64,000 nt of DNA from Neobittarella massiliensis (ex Bilen et al. 2018) (GTDB lineage: Bacteria > Bacillota > Clostridia > Oscillospirales > Ruminococcaceae): assembly GCF_900289145.1 (NCBI RefSeq), contig NZ_OKQO01000009.1, positions 118,278 to 182,277 of the forward strand, read 5' to 3'. This document shows, in pieces, positions 9,688-17,873 of this stretch. Made by a program: the position numbers and the translations under genes. The notes below the pieces were generated by a model that saw only the letters and a program-made list of their open reading frames with translations, was not told where the DNA came from and made no database searches. The stretch's first letter is position 1, and each line of letters opens with the position of its first letter.

Positions 9688-10590
9688 ATGGCAAAGATAC
9701 AGACCTTTGAACTGGACCGATGGAGTGAACCGGATGAGAACCACCGGGTTAAACACATCGGTATGGCTGACGCCAAGGAAACCTTTGATAAGCTGAAAAC
9801 GCATTTGGAGGCTCACGGACTTCTCCCAGATGAATACTTTTCATTTTCCGGCAAGTATGAGGGATTGACCGGCGAACTTCCTGAATTTGAGGAAGCCCTT
9901 TGCATCCCGAATTTCGGCTCCAGTGAGGGAATCTACCTGGATATTTCCCTGGCCTGTCGAGACGGCGATGGCAAACGGTATTTTCAATCATTCGCCACAG
10001 GCAAGACACTGGGCGAAACGGCGGACGATTATTTCCGAATGTTCCGCATCGCTGCCGAGTGTTCCCTAATGCTGAATGGACGAGGCTTTTCCTATGAAAG
10101 AAATAATGTGGACATCGTGCTGACCGAGAAAGAGGCCGCAGCCGTTGCAAATTCGGTGGAATTGGATCTGTGCGGCTATTTTGAGCCGGAAACCGAGGCG
10201 CTGTTGTCCTCCGCTCTGGAGAAGTTCGCTGGCGCCCCCTGCACAGCCATCCAGACCATCACCTGCCACGGACGCGATGATTACTCTGTCTGGAATGTGG
10301 AGATACCGTCCGATATGTTCCGCTCCATTGTCCGTGAAGCGGCGGAAAAGATAGGGACGCTGGAAGAACTGATGAGCGGTATGGACCCTACATCTGGCTG
10401 TGAAATGCGGCTTTTGACACGAATGAAGGATGGGCGCTTTGCGTTCTTCACCATCCCGGAGCGGATGAACGCTCTGCGGGATTATGAGACGCAGGGCAGC
10501 TCCACCCGTGGGGACAAGGAGCAGATCATGGCGGAGATCTTCACGGATTGGGAACCCGCCGAGGAACCAGAGGACGAACTGGACCGCTGA
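9688..10590 (+). CDS. ICE protein of unknown function
   Basis: 300 residues. The ATG at 9688 was chosen over an in-frame TTG at 9682 because GGAGG lies 7 bases upstream. No family recognised. Cytoplasmic-looking, with mixed alpha/beta composition and an acidic end (EEPEDELDR). It is the last gene before a 330-base non-coding region rich in inverted repeats, so it probably closes the first operon. Confidence 0.75.
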   Translation: MAKIQTFELDRWSEPDENHRVKHIGMADAKETFDKLKTHLEAHGLLPDEYFSFSGKYEGLTGELPEFEEALCIPNFGSSEGIYLDISLACRDGDGKRYFQSFATGKTLGETADDYFRMFRIAAECSLMLNGRGFSYERNNVDIVLTEKEAAAVANSVELDLCGYFEPETEALLSSALEKFAGAPCTAIQTITCHGRDDYSVWNVEIPSDMFRSIVREAAEKIGTLEELMSGMDPTSGCEMRLLTRMKDGRFAFFTIPERMNALRDYETQGSSTRGDKEQIMAEIFTDWEPAEEPEDELDR

Positions 10591-10644
10591 CTCTCTCACT
10601 TCTCTTTTCATCCGTACTGACCGCCCCGCCGGGGCGCCCCGCAG

Positions 10645-10679
10645 CCGGGAAACCGCAGGCCCCGCCTGCGATTTCCCGG
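10645..10679. repeat. Long GC-rich inverted repeat
   Basis: Arms CCGGGAAA plus CGCAGG on the left and CCTGCG plus TTTCCCGG on the right enclose a CCCCG loop, about 14 paired bases with one single-base internal mismatch. No T tract follows directly, so it is not a classical terminator by itself. Candidate oriT hairpin or mRNA 3' stabiliser. Confidence 0.7.
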
Positions 10680-10693
10680 TTAAGGCAGGAATA

Positions 10694-10711
10694 GCCGTCA
10701 TACCTGACGGC
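10694..10711. repeat. Short inverted repeat
   Basis: Perfect 7 base arms GCCGTCA / TGACGGC around a TACC loop, lying between two other hairpins. May be part of a composite oriT or of a terminator cluster. Confidence 0.55.
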
Positions 10712-10722
10712 GGGCCGACTGC

Positions 10723-10750
10723 TTGAAAGCCGTGCTTTCAACGGGTTTTT
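10723..10750 (+). terminator. Probable Rho-independent terminator
   Basis: Stem TTGAAAGC / GCTTTCAA (8 bp, CGT loop) followed by CGGGTTTTT. Fits termination of the 1-10590 operon. The spacing of the T run is slightly loose, so efficiency is uncertain. Confidence 0.5.
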
Positions 10751-10848
10751 GAGAATTTTACAAGGTATGATTTTTTGATTTTGGTGTGATTTTTGTCACA
10801 CCGCAAAATAAAAGTCATATTCTCCCCGTTCTTTTCGGTTCTTGTCAC

Positions 10849-10892
10849 TTCTAATCATTCGTGTTGACAAGAATGGTTAGAATCGTTAGAAT
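10849..10892 (+). promoter_or_regulatory. Sigma-70 promoter with overlapping inverted repeat, upstream of the AlbA_2 gene
   Basis: TTGACA at 10864-10869 and TAGAAT at 10887-10892, 17 bases apart: near consensus. An imperfect inverted repeat TTCTAATCATT (10849-10859) / AATGGTTAGAA (10872-10882) brackets the -35 box, and a further GTTAGAAT half-site overlaps the -10. This looks like an operator. The downstream gene product carries a C-terminal winged helix, so autoregulation is plausible but inferred. Confidence 0.7.
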
Positions 10893-10923
10893 ATGAGTAG
10901 AATAATTTCAGGGAGATGAAGAT

Positions 10924-12225
10924 ATGACTTTTCAGGAAAGTGAAACCATTGAATTAAAAGAGATTGTTGTGGAAGATATAAAGAAGGAAATCATAGCTTT
11001 TGCGAACAGCGCGGGCGGGACGCTGTATGTAGGGGTTGCTGATGATGGCAGTATTGTGGGTGTTGATAGTCCTGATACAGTGACACAGCAGATTTCCAAC
11101 ATGGTGCGTGACAGTATCAAGCCGGATGTCACGATGTTCGTCCGCTATGACACAAAGGTTGTGGATAGGAAACAAATCGTCGCCGTTGAGATTCAGCGCG
11201 GCACAGAGCGGCCGTACTATCTGGCAAAAAAGGGACTGCGGCCGGAGGGTGTATATGTGCGGCAAGGGACTTCGTCTGTCCCCGCAACGACCACAGCAAT
11301 CCGCAGGATGATAAAAGATACGGATGGTGACAGTTTTGAAGCCATGCGATCTCTGGAGCAGAATTTGACCTTTCAGGCAGCAGCAAAGGAGTTTGAAGCG
11401 CGGAATATTGCATTTGGGGTGCCCCAGATGCAAACGCTTGGACTTCTCAGCACAGATGGTATCTATACCAATTTAGGGTTGCTCTTATCAGAGCAATGTA
11501 CCCATACCGTGAAAGCGGCTGTGTTTGAGGGAACCGACCAAAATATCTTCCGGGACCGGCAGGAGTTTACTGGCTCTCTCCTTCAGCAGATGAGCGAGGT
11601 CTACGAATATATCGACCGTCGAAATCAGGTGCGCTCCACCTTTGATAAGCTGCGGAGGATTGACACACGGGATTATCCAGAAGTTGCAATTCGTGAAGCT
11701 CTGCTCAATTCTCTGGTACACCGGGACTACTCTTTCAGTGCAAGTACACTTATCAGTGTGTATGATGATCGGATTGAGTTTACTTCGATTGGAGGTCTGC
11801 CTGCGGGCGTTTCGCTGAACGACATTATGATTGGGCTGTCCGTTTGCCGGAATCCTAAATTGGCAAATGTATTCTACCGTCTGGAATTGATTGAAGCGTA
11901 TGGAACCGGCATGAAAAAAATCATGGGCGCCTATGAAAACAGCGATAAAAAGCCACTCATTGAAGCAACAGACAATGCGTTCAAAATCGTGTTGCCAAAT
12001 TTGAATGAGGGTGCTGGTTCTTTTCCCCTGGTAAGTGCGGACAACGAAGCGGAACGGTTGGTGCTGGAGTTCATTAAGAAGAACGGTTCTATTACCCGCA
12101 AAGAAGCAGAGGCCACCGTGGATATGAATCAAACTGCCGCTGGTCGTCTGTTAAGCAAGATGATCCAAAAGAATCTGATTGTGCAGACAGGCCAAGGAAA
12201 AAACACCAAGTACAAATTGCCGTAA
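10924..12225 (+). CDS. AlbA_2 (Schlafen-like) ATP-binding protein with C-terminal winged helix
   Basis: 433 residues. The N-terminal AlbA_2/divergent AAA-4-type domain is recognisable from ESETIELKE and FANSAGGTLYVGVAD (residues 4-45). A GHKL-like ATPase module with REALLNSLVHRDYS near 258 and a Gly-rich TSIGGLPAG near 292 follows. The last 60 residues (ITRKEAEATVDMNQTAAGRLL) form a winged helix. The family is usually annotated as transcriptional regulator or DNA/RNA-binding ATPase, and some relatives act in phage defence. It has its own promoter and terminator and sits between the primase operon and the mobilization genes, so it looks like independent cargo. Function here is not proven. Confidence 0.85.
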   Translation: MTFQESETIELKEIVVEDIKKEIIAFANSAGGTLYVGVADDGSIVGVDSPDTVTQQISNMVRDSIKPDVTMFVRYDTKVVDRKQIVAVEIQRGTERPYYLAKKGLRPEGVYVRQGTSSVPATTTAIRRMIKDTDGDSFEAMRSLEQNLTFQAAAKEFEARNIAFGVPQMQTLGLLSTDGIYTNLGLLLSEQCTHTVKAAVFEGTDQNIFRDRQEFTGSLLQQMSEVYEYIDRRNQVRSTFDKLRRIDTRDYPEVAIREALLNSLVHRDYSFSASTLISVYDDRIEFTSIGGLPAGVSLNDIMIGLSVCRNPKLANVFYRLELIEAYGTGMKKIMGAYENSDKKPLIEATDNAFKIVLPNLNEGAGSFPLVSADNEAERLVLEFIKKNGSITRKEAEATVDMNQTAAGRLLSKMIQKNLIVQTGQGKNTKYKLP

Positions 12226-12236
12226 TCAACGAGAAG

Positions 12237-12261
12237 GGCGCCGGATGAACCGGCGCCTTTT
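12237..12261 (+). terminator. Rho-independent terminator
   Basis: GGCGCCGG / CCGGCGCC stem with ATGAA loop and TTTT, 11 bases after the stop of the AlbA_2 gene. It isolates that gene from mobC downstream. Confidence 0.85.
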
Positions 12262-12282
12262 CTGTATGGAAGGAGGCTTGAC

Positions 12283-12765
12283 TTGAAAGAATCCCCGATC
12301 CGAACCGAGCGCAAAACCATCCATCTGCCCCCGGACACCATTCAGGCGCTCAATAAGCTGGCGGCCAGAAATGGGACAGACTTCTCCAAAGAGGTGCGGC
12401 GGGCGATTGACGAATACCTGGATTTGGAAAGTACCGCTGAGAACATCGACATGATAAGCGGCGTGATCCGGCAGGAACTCAGAGGCCAGATCAAGGGGCT
12501 GGGAAACCGGCTGGCCGGACTGATCAACCGCCTGACGATCATATCCGCCGCAGGCTACTATGCCAATATCGCCATTATCGCAGACCTGATCGACCGGGAC
12601 CGCTATTCCTCTTTTGAGAAGATCGAGGCGGCGGCCAGAAAAGAGGCGTTGGCGTTTGCAAACCAAAAGAACGCCGACGCTCTGCGTATTTTTCTGGATG
12701 ACGAGGAAATGAAAAAAGCGATTCAGGCTGTTCAGGGGGGCCGCCGTGTCAATCCTGATCTATAA
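12283..12765 (+). CDS. MobC-like ribbon-helix-helix accessory protein
   Basis: 160 residues from a TTG start (GGAAGGAGGC upstream). The N-terminal 45 residues (TERKTIHLPPDTIQAL, SKEVRRAIDEYL) have the pattern of a ribbon-helix-helix DNA-binding domain. The rest is helical. MobC-type proteins bind near oriT and help the relaxase open the duplex. It overlaps the relaxase gene by 20 bases, as expected for a coupled pair. Identification rests on position and the RHH-like start. Confidence 0.75.
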   Translation: MKESPIRTERKTIHLPPDTIQALNKLAARNGTDFSKEVRRAIDEYLDLESTAENIDMISGVIRQELRGQIKGLGNRLAGLINRLTIISAAGYYANIAIIADLIDRDRYSSFEKIEAAARKEALAFANQKNADALRIFLDDEEMKKAIQAVQGGRRVNPDL

Positions 12766-13981
12766 GCAGCGCCACCGGCACCCTAATCAGAAAAAGACGC
12801 CCAAGTGCAACTATGCCCACATCGGCTATATTGCCACCCGTCCCGGCGCGGTAAAGAATGAGGGGATGCGCCACGGCCTGTTCGGGAAACTGGAACCTGG
12901 CGAGGTGCGGGAGTTCTCCACCTGGCAGGAGGCGGCCCGTCTGGTGCGGGAGCTGTCCTACCGCCGTGTGAATATGTATCGGGGAATTATCTCCTTTTCC
13001 CCGGAAACAGCGGCCGAGCTGGGGCTGACCGATCATAAAGCCTGGGAGGACTACATGGAGCGTCATATTTTAACGCTGGCAAAGTATAATGGAATCCGGG
13101 TTCAGAACCTACAATGGGTGGCCGCCCACCACAATGAGCGGGGTCATCCGCACATCCATGTGGTGTTCTGGGATAAGAACCAGCGCACAATGGTTCCGTT
13201 TGTGCATCCCAGCATCCCGGATAAAATACGCAGGCAGTTGATCCGTGATACCTTCGCGGAGAAAATACAGGCGTATTGTGAAGCGAAGCAGCGGGCCAGA
13301 GAGCAGCTTACCGCAGCCGCCGTTGATCTGGTTGATGAGTTTGAGCAATATATGGAGCGGCTTCATCCCAGCGAGTACAAACGCCTGCGGGAAACCTTCG
13401 GCCATATCACGGATGATGAGCTGGGAGCCGCCTCACTGGACGGTGTTTTGAGTGCGGATGGGCTGGCCCGATTTATCCCCGGTCTGTTTGCCCTGAAAGA
13501 AAAGATGCCGAAAAAAGGCCGTCTGGCCTACAAGCTGCTGCCGGAGGAAGTAAAGGCCGAACTGGACGCTTTTATCCGCAGCTTGAAAACAGACTGTAAA
13601 TACATTGGTGATCTGGTAAACGAGTATGCGGACGCCAAGTGCCAGCTTTCCATGCTCTATGACGCCGACCCTGCCCATGTGGAGGAACAGCGGCAGAAAG
13701 GAATCGCGGAGGCGGACAAGCTGATTGCCAACAAGGTATTGGAGGCCATACGCACCATGCTCCGCAAGGATCGGGAAACCGGCTCTTTTGAGTATGCGGA
13801 GGCCCGAAAAGCCTACTATACAGAGCGGTTGATCTGTGAAATCCTGATGGCGTTGGAACAGAACGCCGTCAACATGGGTATGGAGTACGACGATTGCCAG
13901 AAGGCTATGGGAGGTGATCTTTCCAGGGCCGCCAAAAAAGAATGGTATTTGCGGCACAAGGACAGGGGTATGGAGCCGTAG
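12746..13981 (+). CDS. Conjugative relaxase, MobL/MobP3-like
   Basis: 411 residues, GTG start inside the end of mobC. The metal-binding histidine triad of HUH relaxases is visible as HHNERGHPHIHVVFW near residues 127-141. The N-terminal region (GYIATRPGAVKNEG) is typical of the MobL/MobP3 group of Firmicute ICEs. It is expected to nick oriT, stay attached to the 5' end and be handed to the VirD4-like coupling protein. The catalytic tyrosine was not assigned. C-terminal half is charged and helical. Confidence 0.88.
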   Translation: MSILIYKQRHRHPNQKKTPKCNYAHIGYIATRPGAVKNEGMRHGLFGKLEPGEVREFSTWQEAARLVRELSYRRVNMYRGIISFSPETAAELGLTDHKAWEDYMERHILTLAKYNGIRVQNLQWVAAHHNERGHPHIHVVFWDKNQRTMVPFVHPSIPDKIRRQLIRDTFAEKIQAYCEAKQRAREQLTAAAVDLVDEFEQYMERLHPSEYKRLRETFGHITDDELGAASLDGVLSADGLARFIPGLFALKEKMPKKGRLAYKLLPEEVKAELDAFIRSLKTDCKYIGDLVNEYADAKCQLSMLYDADPAHVEEQRQKGIAEADKLIANKVLEAIRTMLRKDRETGSFEYAEARKAYYTERLICEILMALEQNAVNMGMEYDDCQKAMGGDLSRAAKKEWYLRHKDRGMEP

Positions 13982-14023
13982 TACTTTTTTGAGGTAATCC
14001 GCAGTCAAATAAATTGTCGAAAT

Positions 14024-14080
14024 GTTTTGCGGTTTATAATCGCAAAACTAATTGACCACAAACAGGTTTTGCGATATACT
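14024..14080 (+). promoter_or_regulatory. Promoter with repeated GTTTTGCG motifs
   Basis: TTGACC at 14052-14057, 17 base spacer, TATACT at 14075-14080. The 8-mer GTTTTGCG occurs at 14024-14031 and again at 14066-14073 inside the spacer just before the -10; its complement CGCAAAAC is at 14041-14048. Three copies within 50 bases look like an operator for a dedicated regulator. It drives the AAA/DUF4143 gene. Confidence 0.7.
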
Positions 14081-14102
14081 ATTTACAATGGAGGTGGTCA
14101 CG

Positions 14103-15314
14103 ATGATTTACAGGCCGTTATATGTGGATAAGATCATGGCTTATGCCGATACCCCGTTTGTAAAGATACTCACAGGGGTACGCCGCTGCGGGAAATCCAC
14201 AATATTGAAGATGATTATGGAACGGTTAAAGACCGAGCGGAATATTCCGGCTGAACGCATGATAAGCTGCCGTTATGATTCTATGGAATTTGAGGATATG
14301 ACGGCAAAGCAGATGTACGCACAGTTGAAGGAGCGTCTTTGCCCGGACGGAAAGACCTACCTGTTTCTGGACGAGGTACAGGAGGTCAAGGGATGGGAAA
14401 AGGTTGTAAACTCCCTGGCGTCCGACTTTGATGTTGACCTGTATATCACAGGCTCCAACTCTCGGATGATGTCCTCGGAAATCTCCACCTACCTTACTGG
14501 CCGGTATGTGTCTTTCCGCATTTTTACGCTGTCCTTCAGCGAATATCTGATGTTTAGAAGCAAGTTCACGACTGTCGGTGAACCCAAAGCTGAGCTTGCC
14601 AATTATGTCCGTCTGGGCGGATTTCCGGCGACCCATTTACAGGCATTTTCTCAGGATGAGATCTACACGGTTGTCCGGGATATATATAATTCCACAATCT
14701 TTTCAGACATTGTAAAGCGAAATCAGGTCAGGAAAATCGACCAACTGGAGCGCGTTGTCAAATATACCTTTAATAATGTCGGCAACACCTTTTCGGCAAA
14801 GTCGATTGCAGATTATCTGAAAGCAGAGCGGCGCGCCCTTGATAACGAAACAGTTTACAGCTATTTGGAAAAGCTGGAAAAGGCATATTTGCTTCACCGC
14901 TGTTCCAGATATGATTTGCAGGGGAAGGAAATCCTGAAAACGCAGGAAAAGTTCTATCTGGCCGATACCGCCCTGCGGTACAGTGTTCTCGGTTATAACG
15001 CGGACAGCGTGGCTTCCAGCCTTGAAAACATTGTGTATCTGGAACTTTGCCGCCGGGGATATACCGTCAATGTGGGAAAGACCAGCGACGGAGAGATTGA
15101 TTTTGTAGCGGTGCGGCAGAACGAGAAAATTTATGTTCAGGTCACACAGGAGATCAATTCGGAAAAGACAGAAAAGCGGGAATATGAGCGGCTGCTTGAA
15201 ATACACGACAATTATCCCAAATATGTTCTCACAACAGACGAATTTGCCGGGGGGAATTACGAGGGGATCAAGACCATGCACATAGCCGATTTTCTGCTCA
15301 GTTCTGAATATTAA
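14103..15314 (+). CDS. AAA_14 / DUF4143 ATPase
   Basis: 403 residues from the ATG preceded by GGAGGTGG; an upstream in-frame ATG at 14052 is inside the promoter and rejected. Walker A GVRRCGKST near residue 20 and Walker B YLFLDEVQ near 82 define the AAA domain. The C-terminal DUF4143 part has E-x(n)-EIDFV-x(n)-YVQV, the pattern of a PD-(D/E)XK-like fold. These proteins are widespread, poorly understood and often mobile. Own promoter and terminator mark it as a free-standing cargo gene just after the relaxase. Confidence 0.85.
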   Translation: MIYRPLYVDKIMAYADTPFVKILTGVRRCGKSTILKMIMERLKTERNIPAERMISCRYDSMEFEDMTAKQMYAQLKERLCPDGKTYLFLDEVQEVKGWEKVVNSLASDFDVDLYITGSNSRMMSSEISTYLTGRYVSFRIFTLSFSEYLMFRSKFTTVGEPKAELANYVRLGGFPATHLQAFSQDEIYTVVRDIYNSTIFSDIVKRNQVRKIDQLERVVKYTFNNVGNTFSAKSIADYLKAERRALDNETVYSYLEKLEKAYLLHRCSRYDLQGKEILKTQEKFYLADTALRYSVLGYNADSVASSLENIVYLELCRRGYTVNVGKTSDGEIDFVAVRQNEKIYVQVTQEINSEKTEKREYERLLEIHDNYPKYVLTTDEFAGGNYEGIKTMHIADFLLSSEY

Positions 15315-15331
15315 AGATACAGCTCAATGAA

Positions 15332-15366
15332 ATGCTCGCCTGTTTATCAGGCGGGCATTTTCTTTT
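15332..15366 (+). terminator. Rho-independent terminator
   Basis: ATGCTCGCCTG / CAGGCGGGCAT, 11 pairs with one G-T, loop TTTAT, then TTTCTTTT. Ends the AAA/DUF4143 transcript. Confidence 0.85.
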
Positions 15367-15377
15367 CAACCTCGATA

Positions 15378-15460
15378 TTTTTTGAAAAGTTGATACTTGC
15401 CGATAAAAGTCGCTTGAAAAAGTTTATGGTTTGCAGAAAAAGTCCCTTGAAAAAGTTGAC
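15378..15460. repeat. Three phased TTGAAAA(A)GTT repeats
   Basis: Copies near 15381-15393, 15411-15426 and 15444-15459 share TTGAAAA(A)GTT; the last two match over AGTCsCTTGAAAAAGTT. Start-to-start spacing is 32 and 33 bases, about three helical turns. Lying just before the next operon, they could be regulator sites. No protein is known to bind them. Confidence 0.5.
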
Positions 15461-15538
15461 GACTCTCTCTGCTTTTACTCCCGCTTCTATGTCCGACAAA
15501 TCAAACAACCGGCCGCCCGGTTCGAGAAAGGAGTTTGG

Positions 15539-15865
15539 ATGAACACAGTAACAACGAGTTATAAGCACAATGGGGTGCCGGTGTCTATCCCCAGAGGGTC
15601 CTATGGCGTGACCCGCCTGACGGCCCGGCTGTATGAGTACCCCAAAGGGCATCCCTGCCGGGGGTGCCCTTTTACTTTACGGACTTCCGTTCCATCCTGT
15701 ATGTTCCCCAGCCGAAAGGACGGAGGGTGCCTCTGGTACGATCTGAAGCGGAAGAAGCGCCCTCCCCTGCCGCACACCTATCCCCGGAATCAGGCGGCGG
15801 CGGAACGGATTTTTGATTTCATTGAAGTTCTCAAAAAGGTGATGAAACAAAAAGGTTACTCGTAA
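15539..15865 (+). CDS. Small cysteine-rich protein, unknown
   Basis: 108 residues from the ATG with AAAGGAG upstream; the frame is open for 36 further codons upstream but without a ribosome binding site. Four cysteines (CRGC, then single C residues at intervals) suggest a zinc- or metal-binding fold. Basic stretch KRKKRP near residue 65. First gene of the operon that leads to the secretion genes. No family recognised. Confidence 0.65.
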   Translation: MNTVTTSYKHNGVPVSIPRGSYGVTRLTARLYEYPKGHPCRGCPFTLRTSVPSCMFPSRKDGGCLWYDLKRKKRPPLPHTYPRNQAAAERIFDFIEVLKKVMKQKGYS

Positions 15866-15882
15866 GGAAGGAGGATTGCCGG

Positions 15883-16566
15883 TTGCGGAGCAAAACAGAT
15901 TTTTACCGTCTGTTCTTTGAACAGCTCGCCCGAAAGGGCTTTGATGTAAAGCGGTCCCAATCTTCGGATTATATTGCGGACATCTACTATAAAAATCAGC
16001 TTGTGGCCTACTTCTCCAAGGCGGATACGGTGATCCAGAACCCGTTTGTCACTGTGAAGGATAAGGTCATGCGGCTTATCAACGATACCGCCCAGAACAC
16101 AGCGGTCAAGGTGGGCATCTGTCGTGACTGCCCCTACACGGACGCCAACGAAAAGCTGCCCAACGGTTCCTACAAGCTGGCGGAATACAACGGCGTGACT
16201 TTGGCCTGCAAGGAACATCACCTGTTCGGCTATGTGTTCTCCACCTACCGCACAGCCCCGGATTCCGGGGAAATACTGGCGCGTCAGGTCTTTTACAACA
16301 AAGAGTTTGCCGGTCAGGATTTTGCCAAGCGCAGCGGCCTGGTGGACGAAAAGGCCCTGTTCAGCGAGGAAGAGCTGCGGGTCCTTCACGCCGGACTGGT
16401 CAAAATGAGCATACTCGATCAGGATGTTTCCAATGACGCCCGTGAATCTGTGGAGCGGATTCTTGACAAAATCGAGGAAATCATGCCGGAGCTGCGGGAG
16501 GCCGACATGGACTTTGATTTTGATATGGAATTTGGGCTGAATGATGAAATGGAGATGGGAGGATAG
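15883..16566 (+). CDS. ICE protein of unknown function
   Basis: 227 residues from a TTG start with GGAAGGAGG upstream. Contains one CxxC-like pair (CRDCP near residue 77) and an acidic Phe/Met-rich tail (DMDFDFDMEFG and after). No signal peptide or membrane segment. No family recognised. Part of the same tight operon. Confidence 0.75.
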   Translation: MRSKTDFYRLFFEQLARKGFDVKRSQSSDYIADIYYKNQLVAYFSKADTVIQNPFVTVKDKVMRLINDTAQNTAVKVGICRDCPYTDANEKLPNGSYKLAEYNGVTLACKEHHLFGYVFSTYRTAPDSGEILARQVFYNKEFAGQDFAKRSGLVDEKALFSEEELRVLHAGLVKMSILDQDVSNDARESVERILDKIEEIMPELREADMDFDFDMEFGLNDEMEMGG

Positions 16567-16569
16567 CCT

Positions 16570-16857
16570 ATGATGAACAGCAAGCGGAATCAGACCATCG
16601 CTATCGCCCGGTTTCTCATGTATAAGCACAGCCTGAACCAGCAGCTTGACGGCATGACAGACGAGGAATATCTGGCCGACCCTATCGGGCTGGATGTGGG
16701 CAGCTATGTAAAGGATTTGATGTGGTACTGCCCGGAAAATGTGGTGGATCAGGTCATGGAGCATCAGGACGCGCTTTTGAGGCGGCTGGGGACGGACTAT
16801 CTCTCTGTGATTGCGTTTATGCCCTATGAGGAAGATGGAGGTGTGAGGTATGCGTGA
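16570..16857 (+). CDS. Small ICE protein of unknown function
   Basis: 95 residues; GGGAGG 8 bases before the first of two adjacent ATGs. Helical, soluble, acidic. Overlaps the next gene by 8 bases. No family recognised. Confidence 0.7.
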   Translation: MMNSKRNQTIAIARFLMYKHSLNQQLDGMTDEEYLADPIGLDVGSYVKDLMWYCPENVVDQVMEHQDALLRRLGTDYLSVIAFMPYEEDGGVRYA

Positions 16858-17218
16858 CGGGCGCCCCAATCCCGATATATGGGGGAACATCATCACCTGC
16901 GGCGAGATCGCCGTGGGTATCTATGAAATTGTCGGAAGCAAAAAGCGGGGGCTTGAGATACCCAAGGCCGTTGCGGAGGAAATCCTGCCGGAGTCCGTCA
17001 TGGAGCAAGCCACGCAGGACGGCGAGGCCCTGTGCTTTACCGACCCGGTTTCCAATGCCATTGTTGCCGACGCCCTGCTGGAGCAGGAGCTTGTGACCGA
17101 CCCGAAGGCCGCAGCACGATTGGAGGCCATCCGGCAGCTTGATGATGTGTCCTATGACACCGGCTTTGAGCCGCCCATCAGCGATGTAGAGCTGGATGGG
17201 CTGGACCTGGAAAGGTAG
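16850..17218 (+). CDS. Small ICE protein of unknown function
   Basis: 122 residues, ATG overlapping the upstream stop (GAGGTGTGAGG as ribosome binding site). Soluble and acidic, no membrane segment. No family recognised. Spaced 9 bases from the next gene. Confidence 0.7.
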   Translation: MRDGRPNPDIWGNIITCGEIAVGIYEIVGSKKRGLEIPKAVAEEILPESVMEQATQDGEALCFTDPVSNAIVADALLEQELVTDPKAAARLEAIRQLDDVSYDTGFEPPISDVELDGLDLER

Positions 17219-17227
17219 GAGGATTCC

Positions 17228-17842
17228 ATGAAAATCCTGGATTTTGATTTGGAGGGCAACCACTTCATCATTGAAGCGGATGTATCGCCACACCAAAAGG
17301 CGGATGATGAGATGGAGTGCCAGTGGCTCCAGTATGACTTTGAGAACGCGCAGGTTTATAAAGAAACAGACGGCATTGTTTCTCCGTTCCAAATTACAGC
17401 CGTCGCCTGGGCGGGTTATCAAGTGACTGCCGATCACGCGCTAAACGATGTGATCGGCAGGATTTCCCGCAACGAGACGGGCACGCTGACCGTACACTAT
17501 GTCTGCCCGGAACTCCAAGCGTTTTTTGACGAACTCAAAAAATATCCGGCAATCAATGGGGAACGGACGGTTCCATATTTCATTTTTCACAGTGGTGATA
17601 TGGCAAGACTGGCGTATGCAACCAATGAGTTTCTGTATTACGAGGACAGTAACGGTATGCCGCTGATGTTCCGCACGGATGACGGCACACTTGTTTCTGA
17701 TAATGAATTTGCCGATATGGGCCTTTATGAATCCGAGGAAAATGTTGAGAACGGCACAGAACAGATTTTGCCGTTCACAGATTACTGCTCCGATGAGGAA
17801 AGCGCCTGTGATCTGGAGGACGAGGAGGATATGGAACTTTGA
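17228..17842 (+). CDS. ICE protein of unknown function with acidic DMEL tail
   Basis: 204 residues, AGGAGG before the ATG. No family recognised. The C-terminal 40 residues are strongly acidic and end EDEEDMEL, nearly the same tail as the protein at 5871-6965. Soluble. Confidence 0.72.
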   Translation: MKILDFDLEGNHFIIEADVSPHQKADDEMECQWLQYDFENAQVYKETDGIVSPFQITAVAWAGYQVTADHALNDVIGRISRNETGTLTVHYVCPELQAFFDELKKYPAINGERTVPYFIFHSGDMARLAYATNEFLYYEDSNGMPLMFRTDDGTLVSDNEFADMGLYESEENVENGTEQILPFTDYCSDEESACDLEDEEDMEL

Positions 17843-17873
17843 TTGGACTGAATTGGGAAAGGCAGGTGATAAA

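Larger units (their letters stand above)
10591..10863. other. Non-coding region with stacked inverted repeats (candidate oriT plus terminator)
   Basis: No credible gene. It holds three hairpins in a row, annotated separately: a long GC-rich one at 10645-10679, a shorter one at 10694-10711, and one at 10723-10741 followed by CGGGTTTTT. The right half (10750-10860) is AT-rich. Stacked repeats near the mobilization genes are typical of origins of transfer, but here the AlbA-type cargo gene lies between them and mobC. oriT is therefore a hypothesis; the last hairpin may simply end the upstream operon. Confidence 0.45.
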
